A stretch of 64,000 nucleotides of DNA from Actinomycetes bacterium (GTDB taxonomy: Bacteria; Actinomycetota; Acidimicrobiia; Acidimicrobiales; Ilumatobacteraceae): assembly GCA_025360105.1 (NCBI GenBank), contig JANYCT010000053.1, forward strand, positions 29,540-93,539. The letters run 5' to 3'. Numbering within the stretch: position 1 is the first letter of the stretch; each line of letters starts with the position of its first letter. A program made the position numbers and the translations under genes. The notes beneath the pieces were generated by a model, which had not been told where the DNA came from, searched no databases, and saw nothing but the letters and a program-made list of their open reading frames with translations. Shown piece by piece: positions 35,356 to 44,014 of this stretch.

Positions 35356-36399
35356 GTGCCCATCTATTCAGTCAGTCGTCGTCGCGCCATTGTGCTGCTG
35401 GTGCTGTCGTCGATACTCCTACTCACCATCGATCTACGCGGCAATCCGCTCGTCGATCGCGCCCGTTCGGCGTTTGCGACGGTGTTGTCGCCGTTCGAGA
35501 CAGCGGGCCGCGTCGTCGCAACACCCATCCGGAATGCGTGGCACGGCGCAACCGACTATCAGCAACTCGAACGAGAGAACCAGCATCTGCGCGATGAGAT
35601 AGCACGACAGAAGGGCGATCAACTCGCGGCTCGCGCGATCGTGTCGGAGTATCAGGAACTGCTTACGCTCAATGGCCTCACTGCGAAGTACCCCACGGTG
35701 AGCGCGCGCGTGGTGGGCGAATCGCCCGGCAATTTCCGTCAGACCGTCGAGATCGACCGCGGCAGCAACGACGGCATCCTCGTTGGCATGGCTGTGGTGA
35801 ACTACGCCGGTCTCGTCGGCAAGATCACCACGGTGTACGACAACCGCAGCGTCGTGCTCCTGGCAACGGACCAAGAGTACGCGATCGAGGCAAAGGTATC
35901 GGCCGCGGCTGGTCTCCCCACGTCGTCGAGCACCGCCGACACCACGCCAAGCGGTATCCCGGTGGGTGACCTCGGCACCACAACGACAGCGGCGAGCACA
36001 ACCACGACAGCGCCGGGCAGTAAGGCGCCCAGTGGTGCGATCACACCGCAGTCCACCACGACCACAACTACTCCGGGCGTAGGCGGAGCTACCACCACTA
36101 CGCTGCCGCTCGTCGTGCAGCGCGAGACCGGCGGCTTCGAGGGCCGGGGCGTCGACAAGCTACCTGCGATGCGTTTCGTCGCCGAGGGCGCCATCAACGT
36201 GGGTGCCGTGGTCACTACGACCGGCGGCTCCAAGAGCCTCGCTCCGCCCGACATTGTCATCGGCGAGGTCATCAACATCGTGCGTCGCCCGGGTTCTGCT
36301 GGTCCACTGCTCGAGATCAAACTCGCGGCCGACCTGGCTCAGCTCAATTTCGTGCAGGTCGTGTTGTATCGCCCGCCGTCAGAAGTTCCTGCCCGCTGA
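35356..36399 (+). CDS. mreC: rod-shape-determining protein MreC with Thr-rich insertion
   Basis: 347 residues. One membrane helix (about 10-27), a coiled coil (about 70-100, LERENQHLRDEIARQ) and a beta-rich external domain that links MreB to PBP2. The beta domain is split by an insertion of about 70 residues (roughly 190-260) rich in Thr, Ser, Pro and Gly, including TTTAASTTTTAPG and TTTTTTPGVGG, likely flexible. Start GTG 35356. The stop is one base before the mreD start. Confidence 0.92.
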   Translation: MPIYSVSRRRAIVLLVLSSILLLTIDLRGNPLVDRARSAFATVLSPFETAGRVVATPIRNAWHGATDYQQLERENQHLRDEIARQKGDQLAARAIVSEYQELLTLNGLTAKYPTVSARVVGESPGNFRQTVEIDRGSNDGILVGMAVVNYAGLVGKITTVYDNRSVVLLATDQEYAIEAKVSAAAGLPTSSSTADTTPSGIPVGDLGTTTTAASTTTTAPGSKAPSGAITPQSTTTTTTPGVGGATTTTLPLVVQRETGGFEGRGVDKLPAMRFVAEGAINVGAVVTTTGGSKSLAPPDIVIGEVINIVRRPGSAGPLLEIKLAADLAQLNFVQVVLYRPPSEVPAR

Positions 36400-36400
36400 C

Positions 36401-36925
36401 GTGGAGGCATTGCTCCGACGCCCGATCTTTCGCATCGTCCCCGTGGCGCTCATGCTCATTGCGCTGCAACGTGTCGCGATGGACGGAATCCACCTGTGGG
36501 GGGTCGTGCCCCAGATCGTGCTGGCGTTCTGTGCGGCGTCGGGTGTTCCCGGTGGTGCCGATCGTGCGGCCTGGTTGGGTTTCGTGGTGGGTCTGATGTT
36601 CGATCTCGGCACCGGATCACCGCTTGGGCAACATGCGTTGGCGTTCGGACTTGCCGGGTACACCGCAGGTTTGGTGAACGTCGTTGCGGTGGATCCGCAC
36701 TGGTGGTTGTCGATGATGTTCGTGGCGCTCGGCGCGGCGGTGGGAGAGTTCACGATTCCCGTCGTGCAGACCTTCGTGAGCGACGGAGGTTGGCATGGTG
36801 AACGGTTGTCGACCATCCTTCCGGTTGTTGCAATCACGTCAGCGGCGTTGTCGGTGATCTTCATCCCACTCAGCCGATGGTGTCTCGCGATTCGCAAGAA
36901 GACCTGGAAGGCGCGAGTCGAATGA
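36401..36925 (+). CDS. mreD: rod-shape-determining membrane protein MreD
   Basis: 174 residues, about five or six membrane helices. GLMFDLGTGSPLGQHALAFG is the MreD signature (FDLxxxxPLG). It works with MreC to localise the elongasome. Start GTG 36401, one base after the mreC stop (TGAcGTG), points to coupled translation. Confidence 0.88.
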   Translation: MEALLRRPIFRIVPVALMLIALQRVAMDGIHLWGVVPQIVLAFCAASGVPGGADRAAWLGFVVGLMFDLGTGSPLGQHALAFGLAGYTAGLVNVVAVDPHWWLSMMFVALGAAVGEFTIPVVQTFVSDGGWHGERLSTILPVVAITSAALSVIFIPLSRWCLAIRKKTWKARVE

Positions 36926-36970
36926 CGCGGCCGCGCCCACTCCCCACCCGCCAGCGAGCACAATAGCGAT

Positions 36971-39178
36971 ATGGCTGTAGACAAACGCGCTGCTCGACTG
37001 GGAGCGCTCGCCCTCGTTTCGGTCATTCTGCTCGGAGCGATCGGTGCGCGTCTATGGTTCCTGCAAACCGTGCAACGCGAGACGTTTCAACAGCAGGTTT
37101 CCGTGAGCAAGACGCGCCGCCAACTGCTGGTACCCGAGCGTGGCCGCATCTTCGATTCGCAGGGCCGGGTCATGGCCGACAATCGTCGCATCCTCACAGT
37201 CACCGTCGACCGATCGATCATCCGCAAGGGATCGAATCGCACAGAGCTGTTCACTCGTTTGTCGGGTCTGCTCAAGGTGTCTGTCCAGGAGATGGAGGCC
37301 CGTTATCAAAGCGGGAGATACAGCAACTTTTTGCCGTTGCCGCTTGGGGAGGACGTTCCCGAAGATGTCGTGCTGCAAATCGAAAGTCGTAGCGAGGACT
37401 TTCCCGGTGTGCGCGGTGACGAGGACTGGAGTCGGGTGTACCCGTTCGCTCCGCTCGCCAGCCATGTCATTGGATATCTCGGTCTGATTCTCGATACCCA
37501 GGCTCAGGACTACAAACAGCTCGGCTATCTCAACAATGAGATCGTTGGACAGTTCGGCGTGGAAAAGAGCATGGAGTCGGTGTTGCACGGCACGTGGGGC
37601 AAGGTGGTGTACGAGGTGGATAGCGCGAACCACGTCGTTCGCGAGCTCAGCCGCGTCGAACCTGTCCCGGGCAAGGACATCGAACTCACGCTTGACTTGA
37701 AGGTGCAGCAATATGCCGAGCAGGCGCTGCAGACCGAACTACGCCAGCAGCGCGAGAACACCGACATCCAACGCATGGCGAAGAATCCTGTCGACAAGTT
37801 CGGCAAGCCCAAGTTCACCGGCGAGAACTTCGTTGTCAGTAACGGCGCGCAGTATCTGCCCTACCCGGCGCCGGCTGGTTCGGTCGTTGTGTTGAACCAG
37901 GACACCGGCCAGGTCATCGCAATGGCCAGCTATCCAAACTTCGACAATCGTTGGTTCAATGCGGGCATCTCGGGGGCCAAGTTCAAACAGCTGTTCCCGA
38001 ATGACCCCCAGCACCCCGATAAGTCGATCCTGGTGAATCGTGCGATTCAGGGCCAGTACAACCTGGGCTCCACCTTCAAGCCATTCGTGGCGTACGCGGC
38101 CATGACAACGGGCATCATCACGCCGACAGAGACCTATCTCGATCAAGGCAGTTACAGGCTCCAATCCATCGACAAGAGCATCTGCGCGACTGGCGTTCGT
38201 TGCGAGTACTTCAACGCTACGAACCCAGTTTCGGGCAAACCCAGCACGTACGGGCCGGTCAGTGTGGAGTCGGCGCTGGCCATCTCGAGCGACGCGTTCT
38301 TCTACCGCATCGGTGAGTTGAGCTTCCAGGCAGGTCGCACGCTGTTGCAGGATCAGGTTCGTAAATTCGGGTTCGGTGCCGCCACGGGAATCGACCTGCC
38401 GTTCGAGTTCAGCGGACGTGTGCCCGACAACGACCTGAAGAAGAAGTTGGTCGAGCAGGGAAAGCTGTCCAAGGGCGAGGTGCCGCGCCTCCTGGTTGGC
38501 GACAATGTGCAGACCGCCATCGGACAGGGCCTGCTCGCGGCGTCACCGCTGCAGCTGGCCAATGCCTACGCAACCTTGGCCAACGGCGGCTTCCTGAACC
38601 GTCCCCACATCGTCAAATCGGTCTATCAAGGAGGCGTCCCCGATTCGGGCCCGAATCAGGTGGATCTCAGCCAGGGCACCCTCATCACGTCGAATGACAA
38701 GCCCGAGGTGGTGCAACAGCTCGATCTTCCGCCCGCTGTACGCGACCCTATCGTGCGGGGCCTCAAGCGGGTGATCACCGGACAGGGCGTGAACTATCCG
38801 GGCAACTTCTACCACGCCACTACGGGTGAAACCCTTTTCAAGAACTACCCGTATTCGAAGCTCACCATCGCTGGCAAGACCGGCACCGCCCAGGGGTTTG
38901 CGAGCAAACCGTGGAATGACTCTTCGGCATTCGCGGCATTCAGCACGAACCCGTTTGCCCCGTACACCGTTGTTGCCTATCTCGAGAAGTCCGGCTACGG
39001 CAGCAAAGCAGCAGCTCCTGTCGTGAAGTGTGTCTTCGAGGCATTGTCCAATTCGGTGCCCGTCGACGAGATCACCCCATCTGACCCGCTCGACGATTCC
39101 TCGTTGATCGCCGCCCAACCCGAGGCACTCAAAGACGCATCGTGCCTGCAGAACCCGTTCGATCCGGTGCGTGACTGA
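36971..39178 (+). CDS. mrdA: penicillin-binding protein 2 (elongasome transpeptidase)
   Basis: 735 residues, class B PBP. One N-terminal membrane helix (about 9-30), dimerisation domain beginning LVPERGRIFDSQGRVMADNR, then the transpeptidase domain: nucleophile Ser in GSTFKPF (about 367), SSD at the SxN position, and KTG in AGKTGTAQGF (about 635). It crosslinks peptidoglycan during elongation with RodA, whose start overlaps its stop by one base (TGATG). Two Cys near the C-terminus (VVKCVFEAL, ASCLQNP) could pair outside the cell. Confidence 0.95.
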   Translation: MAVDKRAARLGALALVSVILLGAIGARLWFLQTVQRETFQQQVSVSKTRRQLLVPERGRIFDSQGRVMADNRRILTVTVDRSIIRKGSNRTELFTRLSGLLKVSVQEMEARYQSGRYSNFLPLPLGEDVPEDVVLQIESRSEDFPGVRGDEDWSRVYPFAPLASHVIGYLGLILDTQAQDYKQLGYLNNEIVGQFGVEKSMESVLHGTWGKVVYEVDSANHVVRELSRVEPVPGKDIELTLDLKVQQYAEQALQTELRQQRENTDIQRMAKNPVDKFGKPKFTGENFVVSNGAQYLPYPAPAGSVVVLNQDTGQVIAMASYPNFDNRWFNAGISGAKFKQLFPNDPQHPDKSILVNRAIQGQYNLGSTFKPFVAYAAMTTGIITPTETYLDQGSYRLQSIDKSICATGVRCEYFNATNPVSGKPSTYGPVSVESALAISSDAFFYRIGELSFQAGRTLLQDQVRKFGFGAATGIDLPFEFSGRVPDNDLKKKLVEQGKLSKGEVPRLLVGDNVQTAIGQGLLAASPLQLANAYATLANGGFLNRPHIVKSVYQGGVPDSGPNQVDLSQGTLITSNDKPEVVQQLDLPPAVRDPIVRGLKRVITGQGVNYPGNFYHATTGETLFKNYPYSKLTIAGKTGTAQGFASKPWNDSSAFAAFSTNPFAPYTVVAYLEKSGYGSKAAAPVVKCVFEALSNSVPVDEITPSDPLDDSSLIAAQPEALKDASCLQNPFDPVRD

Positions 39179-40341
39179 TGGCGTTCTCTGTGCTCAACCG
39201 ACGACCCGACTCAGGGTTGGGCAACGTGCGTTCCAGTCCCGGTGATCCGAGCAGGAACATCGATTGGGTGCTGATTTTTGCACAGGCGACCCTGGCGGTG
39301 ATCGGTTGTCTCACGGTGTACTCGGCGTCACGAACCAAGGTTGCCAACGAGTATCTCTTCGCCACCCGTCAGGTTGTGTTCGTGATCATTGCGACCGGCG
39401 TGATGATGTTCATCATGTCGCTCGACTACGCGTGGCTGCGCGAGCGGGCCAAGTTCTTCTACGGGCTCACCATCGTGTCGTTGGTGCTGATCTTCCTGTT
39501 GGCCAAGGTCAGCAACGGAGCCCAACTCAGCTTCACGATCGGCCCGATCAACCTGCAGCCGGCGGAATTCGCCAAAGTCACGGTGCTGCTGGTCCTTGCC
39601 GGCTTCCTCAGCGAGGAATCCACCGACTCGGTCTCATACGAGCGCTTTGTTGGTGCGTTGTGGCTGGGCGGCATCCCGACAGCGCTCATCATCTTGCAGC
39701 CCGACCTTGGTTCGTCGTCGGTGCTCGTGGCGTTGATGATGGGTTTGCTGCTGGTGGCCGGTGCTCGCGCGCGCTACATCTTCATGATTACCGTGCTTGC
39801 TGTGAGCACGGTGGGGGCCGCGATCGTGGTGCATCTCGTCAACGCATATCAGATCACTCGAATCAGAGCCTGGCTCAATCCCAATTCGGCGGACCCAAAA
39901 CTGCAGGACTTCATCTTCCAAGGCCGCAACGCGCTGCGCGCCACCGCCACCGGTGGTCTCTCGGGTAAGGGCTGGCTGCTCGGTCCCATCACGAACGCGA
40001 AGAGCGACATCCCCGTGCAATGGGCAGACTTTCCGTTCAGCGCGATCGGTGAGCAGTTCGGATTGATTGGGTGCGCGATCGTGGTGGCGCTGTTTGGCGT
40101 GGCGCTGTTTCGCATCTGGAGGATTGCTCACCTGTCGCGTGACTTGCTTGGCACGTATATCTGCGCCGGAGTTTTCACCATGCTGCTCTGGCAGGTCTTC
40201 CAAAGCATCTCGATGACGGTGGGTCTGATGCCAATCACCGGTCTTCCGCTGCCGTTCATCTCCTACGGAGGATCGGGCATGGTGACCTATTTCGTGCTCT
40301 TTGGCCTGGTGCAGAGCGTTCACATGCGTCGGATGCGCTAG
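39178..40341 (+). CDS. rodA: peptidoglycan glycosyltransferase RodA
   Basis: 387 residues, ten membrane helices, SEDS family. Polymerises lipid II glycan strands as partner of PBP2. The catalytic region contains WADFPFSAIGEQFGLIG; the family end is TGLPLPFISYGGSGMVTYF. Start ATG 39178 overlaps the PBP2 stop. Last gene of the elongasome cluster. Confidence 0.95.
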   Translation: MAFSVLNRRPDSGLGNVRSSPGDPSRNIDWVLIFAQATLAVIGCLTVYSASRTKVANEYLFATRQVVFVIIATGVMMFIMSLDYAWLRERAKFFYGLTIVSLVLIFLLAKVSNGAQLSFTIGPINLQPAEFAKVTVLLVLAGFLSEESTDSVSYERFVGALWLGGIPTALIILQPDLGSSSVLVALMMGLLLVAGARARYIFMITVLAVSTVGAAIVVHLVNAYQITRIRAWLNPNSADPKLQDFIFQGRNALRATATGGLSGKGWLLGPITNAKSDIPVQWADFPFSAIGEQFGLIGCAIVVALFGVALFRIWRIAHLSRDLLGTYICAGVFTMLLWQVFQSISMTVGLMPITGLPLPFISYGGSGMVTYFVLFGLVQSVHMRRMR

Positions 40342-40405
40342 TGGTGCGTCGCAGATTTGGCCTGGGTGGTCGGCGATGGACACGTAGACCGATATCGGTT
40401 ACTCT

Positions 40406-40819
40406 GTGGCCCTGAGTGTTGGCGCCGAGTTCGAGGTAGTCGTCTCTGCTGGGAGTCTTCGACCGGGTCCTGGCAGCGGAATTGTTCTGCCGCACAGGTG
40501 GACTGCGGCGGGAGTGGTGGCTGAGACCGAGTTCACGGGTGCTCACCTGTACCACCTGGCGGCAGCCGGATGCGTTCTCAACGACTTGTACCGGGAAGCA
40601 CATGGTCTGGGGATCAAAATAGACGGAGCACGAGTTCGAGCGTCGGGTGGATTCGAGGCGGATGTGTGGACGTCCACGGGAGTGGAGTACGAGGTCGATG
40701 TGGCCTCCGAGGCGAGCGAGGCTGACATCGAGCGCCTCGTACTTCTCGTCGACGATGTGGCAGAGATACCGAAGGCACTTCGTTCTGGTGCGACCGTCGT
40801 TCGGCGCCAAGGTCGTTGA
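40406..40819 (+). CDS. OsmC-family protein
   Basis: 137 residues. HLYHLAAAGCVLNDLYREAH is the OsmC helix with its first reactive Cys; GARVRASGGFEADVWTSTGV and the beta-strand start match the family. The second Cys of OsmC/Ohr peroxidases is not visible near the C-terminus (EIPKALRSGATV), so peroxidase activity is doubtful. Start GTG 40406 has no good ribosome site. Confidence 0.75.
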   Translation: MALSVGAEFEVVVSAGSLRPGPGSGIVLPHRWTAAGVVAETEFTGAHLYHLAAAGCVLNDLYREAHGLGIKIDGARVRASGGFEADVWTSTGVEYEVDVASEASEADIERLVLLVDDVAEIPKALRSGATVVRRQGR

Positions 40820-41138
40820 CGGTCGGGCCATCGCTACCATTTCGCCGACGCCCCACGAGCTCGTCGTCTGCCCGACACGTGAGGTTTCCCGTTGGTTCAC
40901 CTGCAGAAGTGGCTCGAAATGTCGATACCGTTGGGTTTCGATATTGGCTTGCCACCTCCGTGGCCCCGCCACGTCGTAGTGTCACAACGTTGTGATGCCA
41001 CAGCATTGCGCAGGAAATCGGGCGTTCGACGCCCAGCAACAGATCGAAAGCACGGCGCCCGTCGAGTCATTCTCAACGTTGGCAGCCACCGCAGACACGC
41101 TCTCCGCCTCGGTGAGCGCAACCGGAGGGAATACGTCC
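40820..41138. other. 319-base leader region of the RNase E/G gene
   Basis: The frame of the nuclease gene is open from 40992, but without a ribosome site there. The region contains a perfect 14-bp palindrome (40982-40995). Bacterial RNase E mRNAs often have long autoregulatory leaders, which would fit, but no conserved RNA structure was recognised. Confidence 0.4.
40982..40995. promoter_or_regulatory. perfect 14-bp palindrome upstream of the RNase E/G gene
   Basis: TCACAACGTTGTGA reads the same on both strands. It lies 144 bases before the chosen start of the nuclease gene and 163 after the OsmC-like gene. A dimeric repressor could bind it. Confidence 0.4.
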
Positions 41139-43280
41139 ATGGACGACATACGGGTCGAGAACCTCGACGGGCCGCCAACCGCGATAGCCGGGGGTCAAGC
41201 TGGCGCGTCTGCTCCAGCCTCCCCCGCGTCAACGGTTGAGCCCCCCAATTCGACAATTGACACGAGGAGCGGAGCCACCAACGAAAACGGGGCCGAAAAT
41301 GGCGGCGACATGGGTGGCGAGCCAGGCCTTCGCCCGGCGCGCAAGCGTCGCCGCGGATCTCGAGGCGGCCGTGGTCGTACGAAGCCAGCCGGAGCGAGTG
41401 ACGCCGAAAGCGAGTTCGACGACGACGACGACGATGATGCCGTCGACGTAGCGCACGATACTGCCGGCTCTTCCGACGGTGTCACGTCCGCAGCGCCGTC
41501 GTCGGCTCCTCGGCCCAGGGCGCCTCGACCGTCTACGCCGCGCGAGCCCCGTACAGCACCGCCTCGATCTGGAGAAGCGAAGTCCACAGAACCCGATGCA
41601 GCGTCGGCCCCCAAGCCGCGCAAGGCAGCGGCTTCCCGCGCCGATGTGACCCCCGAACTTCCCGAGCGCGCCTCGGAAGGCAAACCCAGCGTCGAAGCTG
41701 CCGAAACCGCCCTCGTTCGTCGTCCTCAAATCGGAGACACCCGCCCCGCGCCACGTCCTGCGGCTGGGCCGGGCTCCGCTGCAGCGTCCGCCGACGCAGC
41801 CGCGGCTGCCGATGCCGCTGCCAAGAAGAAGCGCCGCCGCACGACGAAATCAAAAGCACCGGGCAGCGGTGCTGCGGGCAACGGTTCGGGTGGTTCGTCG
41901 CGTGACTCCGATGGTGGCCGCGGCAGCACGGGCCAACTCGACCCTGACGTGCTCGAAAAGCGCCGGGGACGTGAGCGCAATGGACGTCCGGTGGGTCGCT
42001 ATCTGATGTGCGTGCAAGTGCGCGACAACCTCACTCAGGTCGCGGTCATGGAAGGCCGCAACCTGGTTGAGCACTATGTCAGCCAGCCCGCCGACGACGT
42101 CAGTCAGATACACGGAAACATCTACGTGGGCAAGGTACAGAACGTGCTCCCTGGTATGGAGGCGGCCTTCGTCGACATCAGCACCCCGAAGAACGCAGTG
42201 CTGTACCGCGGTGACGTGCAGTATGACCAGGAGGACATTGTCGAGCGGGGCAAGTCCGACCGCGGCGGCCAGGAGCGCATCGAGAACATCCTCAAAGCCA
42301 AGCAACTCATCGTCTGTCAGGTCACCAAGAACCCCATCGGGGCCAAGGGTGCACGGCTGACTCAGGAGGTGTCGCTACCCGGACGCTTCGTGGTGCTCAT
42401 CCCGAACTCGAAGACCTACGGCATTTCCAAGCGACTGCCCGACGATGTGCGCAAGCGTCTGCGCAACATTCTCGACCGTGTCAAGCCCGCCGAGCATGGG
42501 CTCATCGTGCGTACCGCAGCCGAGAACGCCTCTGAGCACGAATTGCGTGCCGACATGACCCGCCTGCTCGATCAGTGGAACCTCATCGAAGCTAAGGCCA
42601 AAAAGGCGCAGGGCCCGGCTCTGCTCTACCGCGAACCTGAGCTCGCTGTCCGTGTGATCCGCGAAGAGTTCAACGCCGAGTACCGCGGCGTTGTCATCGA
42701 CGATCAACGCCTGTTCGAAGACGTTCGCGATTACATCTCGGCGTTCAACCCCGAACTCGCTGATCGTGTCGAGTATTACGACGGCGCCGAAGAGGGCCTG
42801 CCCATCTACGAGCGGTTCCACCTCCACGAGCAACTCCACAAGGCGCTCGATCGCAAGGTTTGGCTCCGTTCGGGCGGGTCATTGATCATCGAACACACCG
42901 AGGCGCTCACGGTGATAGACGTGAACACCGGCAAGAACGTGGGCACATCGAACAGCAACCTCGAGGCCACGGTGTTCCACAACAACCTCGAAGCTGCCGA
43001 CGAGATCGCCCGCCAGCTGCGACTTCGCGACATCGGCGGCATCATCGTGATCGACTTCATCGACATGGAAATTCGTGAGAACCGGCGCAAGGTGGTCGAC
43101 GCGTTCCGCGAGGCCCTCGCCCGCGACAAGACTCGCACCCAGGTGTTCGATATCTCGGAATTGGGTCTGGTCGAGATGACACGCAAGCGCATCGGCGAGG
43201 GCTTGCTCACCAACTTTGCCGACCAATGCCCCAACTGCGATGGCCGAGGCGTGCTCGTAGATCTGGCGTTGCTCGAATGA
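41139..43280 (+). CDS. rne: ribonuclease E/G
   Basis: About 713 residues. Endoribonuclease for mRNA decay and rRNA processing. Residues 1-270 are disordered: Arg/Gly, acidic (SEFDDDDDDDAVD) and Pro/Ala stretches, likely RNA- and protein-binding. The S1 domain holds GNIYVGKVQNVLPGMEAAFV; the DNase-I-like site has Asp in VIDVNTG (about 594) and VIDFIDM (about 638-642); the zinc-link Cys pair is CPNC (about 697-700). Start ATG 41139 is chosen since GGAGG (41124-41128) lies 10 bases upstream; another in-frame ATG is at 40992. Lacks the C-terminal degradosome scaffold; the extension is N-terminal instead. Confidence 0.93.
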   Translation: MDDIRVENLDGPPTAIAGGQAGASAPASPASTVEPPNSTIDTRSGATNENGAENGGDMGGEPGLRPARKRRRGSRGGRGRTKPAGASDAESEFDDDDDDDAVDVAHDTAGSSDGVTSAAPSSAPRPRAPRPSTPREPRTAPPRSGEAKSTEPDAASAPKPRKAAASRADVTPELPERASEGKPSVEAAETALVRRPQIGDTRPAPRPAAGPGSAAASADAAAAADAAAKKKRRRTTKSKAPGSGAAGNGSGGSSRDSDGGRGSTGQLDPDVLEKRRGRERNGRPVGRYLMCVQVRDNLTQVAVMEGRNLVEHYVSQPADDVSQIHGNIYVGKVQNVLPGMEAAFVDISTPKNAVLYRGDVQYDQEDIVERGKSDRGGQERIENILKAKQLIVCQVTKNPIGAKGARLTQEVSLPGRFVVLIPNSKTYGISKRLPDDVRKRLRNILDRVKPAEHGLIVRTAAENASEHELRADMTRLLDQWNLIEAKAKKAQGPALLYREPELAVRVIREEFNAEYRGVVIDDQRLFEDVRDYISAFNPELADRVEYYDGAEEGLPIYERFHLHEQLHKALDRKVWLRSGGSLIIEHTEALTVIDVNTGKNVGTSNSNLEATVFHNNLEAADEIARQLRLRDIGGIIVIDFIDMEIRENRRKVVDAFREALARDKTRTQVFDISELGLVEMTRKRIGEGLLTNFADQCPNCDGRGVLVDLALLE

Positions 43281-43362
43281 GCGCACACGGTGAGAACAGC
43301 TCGGCCGAATTGACTGCCGCGGCCGTGGTTTCATTGTGCCGTGCGGGTAGAGTCGTTGCGCT

Positions 43363-43674
43363 ATGTACGCAGTAATCGCAACCGGCGGTAAGCAGGAACG
43401 AGTCGCAGAAGGCCAGCAATTGCAGGTCGAGCTTCTCGGTACTGAAGACGGCGCCGACGTCTCCTTCACACCCGTTCTGCTGGTCGATGGTGATTCAGTT
43501 CTGGCCACACCGGCCGAACTGAAGAGCGCCACGGTCACCGGCCGCGTCATCGGTACCGTCAAGGGACCCAAGATCGACGGATTCACTTACAAGCGCCGCA
43601 CGAACCAGCGCCGCCGCTACGGGCACCGTCAGAAGTACTCGCTCGTCGAGATCACCTCCATCGCAAAGGGCTGA
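43363..43674 (+). CDS. rplU: 50S ribosomal protein L21
   Basis: 103 residues, full length. MYAVIATGGKQERVAEGQ and the C-terminal FTYKRRTNQRRRYGHRQKYS (binds 23S rRNA) define L21. It is followed by rpmA after three bases. A TAGAGT lies 9 bases before the ATG; no Shine-Dalgarno seen. Confidence 0.98.
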   Translation: MYAVIATGGKQERVAEGQQLQVELLGTEDGADVSFTPVLLVDGDSVLATPAELKSATVTGRVIGTVKGPKIDGFTYKRRTNQRRRYGHRQKYSLVEITSIAKG

Positions 43675-43677
43675 GCC

Positions 43678-43932
43678 ATGTCAAAGACAAAAGGTGGCGG
43701 GTCTACCCGCAACGGTCGTGATTCCAACGCACAACGCCTCGGCGTCAAGGCGTTCGGTGGCTCCACCATCACGGCCGGTACGATCCTGATCCGCCAGCGC
43801 GGCACGCGCTTTCATCCCGGCATCAACGTCGGCATCGGCAAGGACGACACCCTGTTCGCCCTCAAAGATGGCGCCGTGCAGTTCGGCGAGCGTCGCGGCC
43901 GTCGCGTCATCAACGTCATCACCGAGGACTGA
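43678..43932 (+). CDS. rpmA: 50S ribosomal protein L27
   Basis: 84 residues. [40 protein letters not shown] and the short basic N-terminus that reaches the peptidyl-transferase centre define L27. Co-transcribed with rplU and followed by a terminator. Confidence 0.98.
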   Translation: MSKTKGGGSTRNGRDSNAQRLGVKAFGGSTITAGTILIRQRGTRFHPGINVGIGKDDTLFALKDGAVQFGERRGRRVINVITED

Positions 43933-43971
43933 GCGCACACCACGCTCGTCACTTCGGTTCACGAACTGAAC

Positions 43972-43996
43972 AGACCCGGCCACTGTGGCCGGGTCT
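43972..43996. terminator. terminator between rpmA and the convergent dGTPase gene
   Basis: AGACCCGGCCA, loop ctg, TGGCCGGGTCT: an 11-bp perfect G/C-rich stem between the two convergent genes. No long T-run on either side, so it may act in both directions with modest strength. Confidence 0.65.
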
Positions 43997-44014
43997 AATT
44001 CGTTGACAACAGGT

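Noticed and set aside
40992..41138. Earlier start for RNase E/G at ATG 40992
   Set aside because: No ribosome site there, whereas GGAGG lies 10 bases before ATG 41139; the palindrome at 40982-40995 would also overlap the start. Not excluded.
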